Shown here: in pieces, positions 57,205 through 64,000 of the stretch
Numbering within the stretch: position 1 is the first letter of the stretch
Layout of the letters: each line of letters opens with the position of its first letter
Assembly: GCF_016808095.1 (NCBI RefSeq)
Contig: NC_068974.1
Span: 10,354,001-10,418,000 of the forward strand
DNA length: 64,000 nucleotides
Source: Vigna angularis
Lineage: Eukaryota; Streptophyta; Magnoliopsida; Fabales; Fabaceae
Reading direction: 5' to 3'
Notes under the pieces: model-generated
What the model saw: the letters and a program-made list of their open reading frames with translations, nothing else
Told to the model about the DNA's origin: nothing
Databases searched by the model: none
Program-made: the position numbers and the translations under genes

Positions 57205-59030
57205 AATGTATATATAATATGAAGTGGTAATTGTGTATGATGAAGAAGTAAGTAGCTTTGTTTATAATCTGAGTGGACAATAGAATTATCTTATATAACA
57301 AAACCAAATGAACATGGCTCATGGACCAAATTAATTCACGGACAGAGTTAGTGGAAACACATGTTACTTTGACAAGTCAATTGTTTGCATAAGTAGATTC
57401 TGGTAAATATTGTCAGAAACCTTAAAGTTAAAGTTGTTTAGGTTTGGGATGGATATAGGGTGTTTGATGATTAATCTTTTGTTGTTGTTGTATTTTGCTA
57501 ATTAAAATTGTCCATTATTGTACAAGGTTTTGGGGTTTCAATTAGGAGCACATAACGTTTGGAAGCTTCAAACGGAGTGGGTTAAAGTTAGTTGCAAAAG
57601 TGTCATTGTTTAAGGGCTACACTCAAGTGTCCAAGACTTCATCATTTGCAGGTAGGTAAATGATGTCTTATTCTGTTTACCTTGCTTTATTTTGCTCCTG
57701 ATTGATCTGTCTAAAAGCCTATAGCCATGCAACAATTTGATAAATAAACATGTTGGCCCCTCCTTTTGGTAAATAAAATTTTGTTTGTCTTCTCTCTTGT
57801 GTTGTCTGTGTTGCATATTCTTCTTATATATAATCTCCACACCTTGTTCCCCACCCTTCAACCGAAATTCCCTCTTGGAAAAAGACCATGACAACACCCT
57901 TAAAAATTTCTTTCAATACAGGGTAAGACTTAAAATGAGTAACTATAAGGATGAAGTAGAGTACAAGGACAAACCAACATGCATATATGTTGGTTATATA
58001 CTATCTTGAATCCCCCAAGTTACCAAACTAGAAGGAGGAACCAAAGTTATAGTTGTTTTATAGTTTATATATTAACTAAAAAATTTAAAATTCCTTACTA
58101 AGGCTAAAGTAGACCATCTCTTAGGTTAAACTTTATTAACTTTGCTCCAACTGGTAGTGGTTAAGGGCACTCCAGTGATTAATTTGGCCTTCAACATGTT
58201 AAAAGATATGTCTCTTAAAGTATCCAACAACCTGTACATGAATTTGGACTTTAATTGTGAAAGTGAACTCTAAAGTCAAAGTTCAACATATGATTTTGGA
58301 CTTCAATTGTGAAGTCTCAAAATTGAAGTACTTAAAACATAAAAAGTGTTCTAAAAATAGGTAAAAATTTCGAAATTCACCTAATATAACCAAAGAAAGT
58401 ATATTGTTGTTATCCTAACAAGTTTAAAGTACTTAAATGAAGCTAATAGAGATGACAAATTGGATCAAGTAGCAAAATCTCAAAATTTCACTACCTAAAA
58501 CCCAAAAAGAGTACTACTATATTGAACATCCTAACAAGTTTAAACTAGTAGAATGAAGCTAGGAAATTTGAAAAAAACAAAGAATTACCTCAACTTCAAA
58601 GTTTGAGTATGTAGAACCTAAAAAAGTTTATTAAAAGGGTGAGAAAGAGGCAATTCACCTAAAGTAGACTAACAATAACTAATGTTAATATCCTAACAAG
58701 TCTAAAGTAGGGAAATGACACTAGGAAAATACTCAAAAGCAAACAATTACCTAAAAGTCAAATTTTGAGTAGTTAGAACCTAAGAAAGTGTACTAAAAAG
58801 GTGAGAAATTGGTTTAAATCATGTTTGTACTTGTTGTGCTTGTACTTCCAGTGTTCCTTAGTGTTTCTTCATCATTTTAATCAGTGAATTTCGTTTGCTT
58901 GAGTTGAATTCCAGCTTGCATATTCATTTTCCAGTTTTGTCTAAAGTCACGTGCCTTATGTGTAGTGTTATTTTTGTCATGAAGTGTTGGTTTCATAACA
59001 AATACAATTGTGCCTTAGATATGCCTCCAA
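54716..59030. other. interior of the CACTA element without recognisable genes
   Basis: AT-rich sequence with many short ORFs (for example 56246-56458 minus, 57610-57897 minus, 57785-58009 plus) and no domain that I recognise. A loose repeat with AACAAGTTTAAA...TAGNATGAAGCTA recurs at about 58418, 58528 and 58695. A (TA)n tract lies at 57149-57199. Further captured exons are possible but cannot be named. Confidence 0.4.
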
Positions 59031-59032
59031 CT

Positions 59033-59244
59033 TACCGAAGGCTTTTTCCCTTCAGTAACTACCCATGTTAGGTAATTACCGAAGGCTTTTGCCCTTCGAT
59101 AATTACCGAAGGCTTCTGGCCCTCGGTAATTAGCGACAAGAGATTTACCGAGGGCTCTTTGACCATGTAATTACCTTTTACTAACGGTTTCGGGCTGTTA
59201 CCGAGGGCTTCTGGCCTTCGGTAATGCCCTTTTTTTTTGTAGTG
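59033..59244. repeat. right subterminal repeats and TIR of the CACTA element
   Basis: At least six TTACCGAAGGCTT or TTACCGAGGGCTT units with partner inverse copies (CCTTCGGTAAT), then the A/T-rich end closing with GTAGTG. Confidence 0.9.
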
Positions 59245-59486
59245 CATGACTAAGAAAATGTTGGAGTGAGAAAGATAAAAGAGAAAAGGTAGAGAGGAAT
59301 GAGGGAGGTGAACCAAACTTTCGGGGTTTCTTTTTTCTTTTTTAGTTTTGGGAATGAAAATTATTAAAATGTCCTTAACCTTAAAACTTAGAATTCATGA
59401 TCTATTAGGGTATTTTTGTCTACTAAAACCCGATACACATTACTAAAATGTACCAATTGAAAATATACTTATGCAAGTTAGCAAAC

Positions 59487-59521
<35 letters not shown>

Positions 59522-59533
<12 letters not shown>

Positions 59534-59947
59534 AATTTATATTATTAATTAAAAAATTAATTAATGCAATATTAAAAAAATGTAAATATTTAATTTACCA
59601 CTAAGAGTGTTTTGTTATATTTTATTTTAGAGTTATTTAATGTGTCTATGTTTTGTTCCAAAAGCATTTATCTATTTCTTTGTATTATTATTATTTCTAT
59701 AATAAAAATATTAAAAATAAAATATTTTTATCACAATTTTAGAATATTGTTATGTTTTTTTTTAACATGGTAAACTTCTAAATATATATACTATTTTCAA
59801 TATAATTTATAGTATCCTAAATATTATCTTAAATCATTTTATTAAAATTCTCTACGAAATGTAATGGTAATTAGATATTCTCAAATGATTATATACATTA
59901 AAACATATAGTATATTATTTTATCAATTTATCATCATTAACTTATCA

Positions 59948-60001
<54 letters not shown>

Positions 60002-60434
60002 TCTTGTGTTATGAATAGGTTAAAACAAACCAATTGTTTATTATAATTAATGTATGTTATTATAAAATTTATATTTTATAAATAATACATTATTACCAAA
60101 TAAAATATGGACCAAGTTAATTAGACATAATATTATGGTAAGAGAAGTTAGCTTGTTTGACTTATGGATAACTATTTAAATAATAAAATAAATTTTAAGT
60201 TTTTAAAAATTTGAATTTTTTTACTGAAGTTCTTTCTTTGAAATAATAGAAATTTAATTAAAATATTTTAAATATGTAAGGAAAAAACCTTCAAATGAAA
60301 ATTTAATTAAAACAATAAAAATTATAAAAAATACAACACATAATTAAATTAATAAACAAATATTATATTTCATGAAATGAAATATTTAATACCATAAAAT
60401 ATATTTAATGAATATATCCTACACACAATGTTTT

Positions 60435-60487
<53 letters not shown>

Positions 60488-60663
60488 GATGTTTTGATGA
60501 AAAAATTTTCTATCAAAGAATGATAAACTTTGATTACAACTATAGAATTTGAAACAGAAGACAATAAACTTTTTAGCACATATTTCTTCATCAGTATTAA
60601 TTATTTTTAAAAACGTTAGATATCTTAAAGAATATAAAAAACTAAAAAATAATAATAATAATG
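59522..60663 (-). repeat. CX3C-peptide unit C, tail and spacer
   Basis: 59640-59950 is paralogous to 46710-46997 and 59950-60668 to 49540-50280, with the unit B solo LTR absent at 59936-59940. It includes (TA)n at 59951-59996 and 60438-60483. No gene. Confidence 0.85.
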
Positions 60664-63270
60664 TAACTTATAATAACCTTAAAAAGAAAAATATATATAT
60701 ATATAATAAATAAATAAAACTTAAAAACAGTTTCTGAAGATATTTTCAGAAACTTACATTTCATTTTCTCTCTTTCAAACATCTCTCTAACATTGTCCTC
60801 TCCAAAACTCATTCTTCTCTCTAGATTTCCCCTCCGTTGAGTCATTCGATTCCCATTCCGCAGACGTTTAGGCGATCTTTGCATCAAGGGCTCCAATTTT
60901 CACCGATTGCATTTGCGATTTTGTAGGGTAAGTAACTTTCCCCTTTTTGAACTGTGATCATGTAGCAAATTTTGCTGCATGTAGTTCACTTGTGATTTTT
61001 CCCCAAAATCTTAACCCTAAGCTTATTTTAGAGACTAATTTCTATCACCATTTGGTGAAATATAGGTGCTGTCAATTTTTCTAGAGTGCCTTTGGATTTC
61101 CTCTTGAGTTTAAGTACTGGAAATTTAAGGTAAGGGGAGCTAGTTCTACTCTTGATTTTACTGTGTGGAGTGAATGCGTGATAAAATTTGTAGTGTTATG
61201 TTGCGGAAGCATGAACTTGGTTCTAGTTAAACTTGAAATACATGTATGGAAGTGTGTGTTATGTGAATTTGGTGATTGATGTCTATAAGCTGTTTGGAAT
61301 GACTTAGAATGATGGAATTGTGTATGTTGGAACTGTTTTGGCGTGAAAATTTTGTGGTAGTGCTGTTAGAAAGGAAATCAAGTGTCTTTAGGGTCAATTT
61401 CAGGCCATTTTAGAGGAAGTGAGGGAGTGATTTTGAGCAAATGTGGTCTGCAGCGTTATTGGACTGTTGGGACAGTTTTATCCACTGTATTATGACTTGT
61501 TTGAGTCACTAAATTGGTCAAAATTAGTGAAAAGAGGTAAGATCGGGTTTTGGGTCTCTAAGTTGGGAAAAATTGGTGTTTTAGAGTTAGAAAGGAAGTG
61601 TGGTGGTCAAATTTAGAGTTAGGCATTCTTGGTGATCCTAGTCAGTTTAGGTAACTTAGGTAGGTCATGTGTGACTTAGTAGGCATGTTTAAATGGTTAA
61701 AAACCAACTCCAAGTTGTAGAATTGAATTTAGACCTTTAGGTTGATAAAATTGAAGTTGTAGAATCTAAATCAATGCATAAACACTTTATAATAATGTTA
61801 GAAAGGATTAGAATTGTTTAGGTAAGTTTAATTTAGCATGAAAGTTGATTTATGAGTGGTAGAAGTTCACAAAAATGATTAGAATTGGTAAAAGGGAGTT
61901 AGAGTTGCTCAATTATGCAGAAAAATCTGCAGAATTTAGCTTCCTCTGCAGACGAAATTCGCATAGCGCACAAGGGGGGTGCGCTGAGCGAATTATGTGT
62001 CGCAGGTTGAGTGTTTTTAGTGTTTTGGGAGTTCCGGATGTCCGTTTTGGACGTTCTTTAGTTCATTCTGGGCGTTTTTGACCCTTCCGGAGCCATTGGT
62101 GAGGGTCTCCAAGCTGTTTGAATTACTTAAGTATTGATAATTAAAAGTCCTAAAGAAATTTGTGTTAATAAGTGATGGTTTTGTGAAAGTATGTAATGTA
62201 TGAGTTGTTTTTATGACACGGTTGATGTTGTATGATGATGTATGGGTTTGGTATGAGACAATATAGTAAGAATGCACTTGAATGACTATGAAATTTTATG
62301 TTTGATGAATCAAAGTGGTTTATGAGGTACATTATTGATCCAAGAGGAATATCATGTGATTTAAAGTGGTCGGATTGAATATGAAATTAAGATCTCTCGG
62401 TGGGATCAGTTAGTGTGTTGAATGAATGTGAGAGGCTTCCATATGGGGGGTTATCCCTAACACTCCAACGGTCTTTCATTCTCACTTAGAGAGGATTGAC
62501 GCGTGTGGTGGGAGTAGTGGGAGGTCCTAGGGTAGGCGCTATCACTAAAGGTCTATTCCGCGGTAACGGACTAGCCTTGTGTATGGTCGGGTGGAACCCC
62601 TCGGCAATGGCTTTGCAAAGCAATAGAGACCATCACAAGTGCACAACCCACCCCAGCTCTACATACATTCTATGTCCGGACGTGTCTAGGAGTCTTAACA
62701 TGATAGGATGTTTGCTTTAATAAGTTTTGTGAAATAAATATTTATGTTTATGATGACTTACATGTTTAGGTGTGTATGGACATTCTTGGAAATGCTAGCT
62801 TGAATTGAAATTATCTGTATGTTTGTTTGAGACCTAGCTCACCCTTGCATTGTATGTGTTGCATGTGTTTGTCTTCTCCCTTGCGATGATCATCCAATCC
62901 TTTGGATGTGAGCAGTAGGTGATGATGTACCATTGGAGTAAGCTTTGGAAGTTGAGGAAGACCCAACCCCTAGTGCTTAGGATTTCTACTAGCTCTTATT
63001 TTAAATAACTCTTTATTTTGAAAGACTTCTAGCCTTCATTTTATCATGATTTGTATTTTGGAAACACTCTTTAGGTCCCATTGAATCTTTATTCAATCAT
63101 GTATTTTGGAGAATTATGAACTTGTACTTAAGTTTTAAAACTTCCCAGTCAGACTTGGATAACTGTACCCCTTAATCCTATCTATTGTGTACTCTTAACT
63201 GCTTTCTATTATTATAATCGATGCATTCTACATATATACATTGCTATATATTTTGGGATGTCACATAACT
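60664..63270 (-). mobile_element. solo LTR (gypsy-type) inserted in unit C
   Basis: The insertion 60669-63265 (2597 bp) is flanked by TAACT (60664-60668, 63266-63270). Unit B has the uninterrupted ATGTAACTTCAC at 50278. On the minus strand it starts TGTGACATCCCAAAA and ends GGTTATTATA, so the terminal CA has become TA. Homologous along its length to the solo LTR in unit B, but in opposite orientation relative to the unit. No coding domain or second LTR. Confidence 0.85.
61954..61995. repeat. TTCGCATAGCGCAC stem-loop in the solo LTR
   Basis: AATTCGCATAGCGCAC, a G-rich loop, then GTGCGCTGAGCGAATT. It is the same stem-loop as in the Athila-like element at 8976-16247 and occupies the place of the ATAATCGATTAT cassette of the sister solo LTR. 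Confidence 0.9.
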
Positions 63271-63871
63271 TCATACTATTATTCTAATGGATTGAAAGGT
63301 TTCTTTTTTTTTATGATGTGCAAATAAGTTAAGGTATGTTACATGTTATCATAGTCAGTTTAATTGAGTCTAAATATGTTATGTGCCAAGTTAGGTTATT
63401 CTTAAAAGGAATTTAATCACGTCATAATCTGTTAAATATAGTTTTGACCTAAACTAGACTATTTTACAATTTACAAAATACTAAAACTATTAAAATTGTC
63501 ACCTTAATTAGATTATGGATAAAATTGTCTTAAAATACTATAATAATTCGGAAGAAATGTTACATATTCATAATTTTAATTCGCATTATATCTCAATTAT
63601 CTTGCTCACACACCTTAAATATCACTATTTTTTGTTAGAATATTTTGTAATTTTCTTTCTTAATGGAAATTTTATGTTAATGTTGTTAAAAAAAAAATTT
63701 ATTTTATTAATACTCAAGTTTCAATAGTACAAAGGAAGACAAAATCGAGGAAAGTAGTTACACAATTAATAAGTATGAAAATAATTCAACATTGATCAAG
63801 ATTATTTTGCAAAATTGTGTAGGAATATAATTTCTTCTATCAATGTTTAGCTCAAAAGTTCTTCTTAGAAA
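63271..63871 (-). repeat. downstream spacer of unit C gene
   Basis: Paralogous to 50281-50908 of unit B, with the shared AATTTTTAACAACAT-type text and GTAACATTTCTTCCGAATTA against GTAACATCCCTTCTTAGTTA. It presumably includes the 3' UTR. No other gene. Confidence 0.75.
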
Positions 63872-64000
63872 TTATAACTTTTTTGTACACTTTTGTATGC
63901 ACTTATTCATCACGTTTTTTGCAAGATTATGAGCGCCTGATAAGAAAGTAAAGTCAATGGTTAAAATTATAAGCAATAGGAAAGCTAATTAACAAAGTTA
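63872..64000 (-). CDS. CX3C-rich secreted peptide, unit C, 3' exon (partial)
   Basis: Exon 2 is 63872-63936 on the minus strand (65 nt, the same length as in unit B), preceded by the AG acceptor at 63938-63937 and the 3' part of the intron to the end of the window. It continues in phase 1 and encodes a C-x3-C pair (CIQKC) and the same basic CTKKL end as unit B, closing with TAA 63874-63872. Exon 1 with the signal peptide and the first eight cysteines should lie just beyond 64000. Conservation of frame, length and cysteines between units B and C argues that this exon is real coding sequence. Confidence 0.7.

Larger units (their letters stand above)
53032..59247. mobile_element. non-autonomous CACTA element carrying host gene fragments
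   Basis: The element proper is 53035-59244 (6210 bp). It begins CACTACAGGAAAAACG and ends, on the minus strand, CACTACAAAAAAAAAGGGC. It is flanked by a 3-bp duplication CAT (53032-53034, 59245-59247), the CACTA size. Subterminal repeats with TTACCGAAGGC lie at 53105-53185 and 59033-59225. No CACTA transposase remnant was found inside; instead there is an antisense leucine-rich-repeat fragment. It is inserted just inside the right TIR of the element at 52207-59488. Confidence 0.9.

Overview
The window looks like repeat-rich plant nuclear DNA, most likely from a warm-season legume (Phaseoleae such as Vigna or Phaseolus; inferred from the repeat families and small secreted peptide genes, not proven). 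It shows AT-rich spacers, long (TA)n tracts, introns with GT..AG borders, several plant LTR-retrotransposon lineages, CACTA and Mutator-like DNA transposons. There are no ordinary housekeeping genes. The only plausible host genes are small cysteine-rich secreted peptides: one defensin-like gene (4396-4706, minus) and a family of CX3C-rich peptides with three members (38826 plus, 51382-50909 minus, and the 3' exon of a third at 63936-63872 minus).

Layout. 1-1195: 3' part of a CACTA transposon ending in a TIR, inserted in a decayed Ty1/copia element (1196-3464). 3445-8975: spacer with the defensin-like gene and a complete 1.32-kb non-autonomous Mutator-like element with a 9-bp target duplication (5472-6809). 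8976-16247: complete Athila-like Ty3/gypsy element (1104-bp LTRs, TSD ATCCA) coding only for a broken gag-protease and carrying about twelve TTCGCATAGCGCA stem-loops. 16317-24862: gypsy fragments and a wrecked minus-strand CACTA element. 25070-28143: small Tat-type non-autonomous element built mostly of two tandem arrays. 29081-38697: complete Tat-lineage gypsy element (740-bp LTRs, TSD ACTAA) with broken gag-pol and an antisense ORF. 40143-46290: mobile-element-associated pseudogene, tandem repeats and an ACCGAACGGT array. 46993-49540 and 60664-63270: two solo LTRs of one family. 52207-59488: Mutator-like element inserted in a (TA)n tract and itself split by a 6.2-kb CACTA element (53035-59244) that has captured an antisense leucine-rich-repeat receptor-like fragment.

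Under these insertions lies an older array of units, each carrying one CX3C-peptide gene and its spacer: unit A (24863-25069, 28144-29085, 38693-40142; plus), unit B (about 46290-46997, 49536-51990; minus) and unit C (59522-60668, 63266-64000; minus). Because the units are paralogous, each supplies the empty site for insertions in the others, so several insertion boundaries can be read to the base. The Tat element sits 133 bp upstream of the start codon in unit A, and that gene has also lost its normal second exon. All comparisons were made by eye; no database search or alignment was run.
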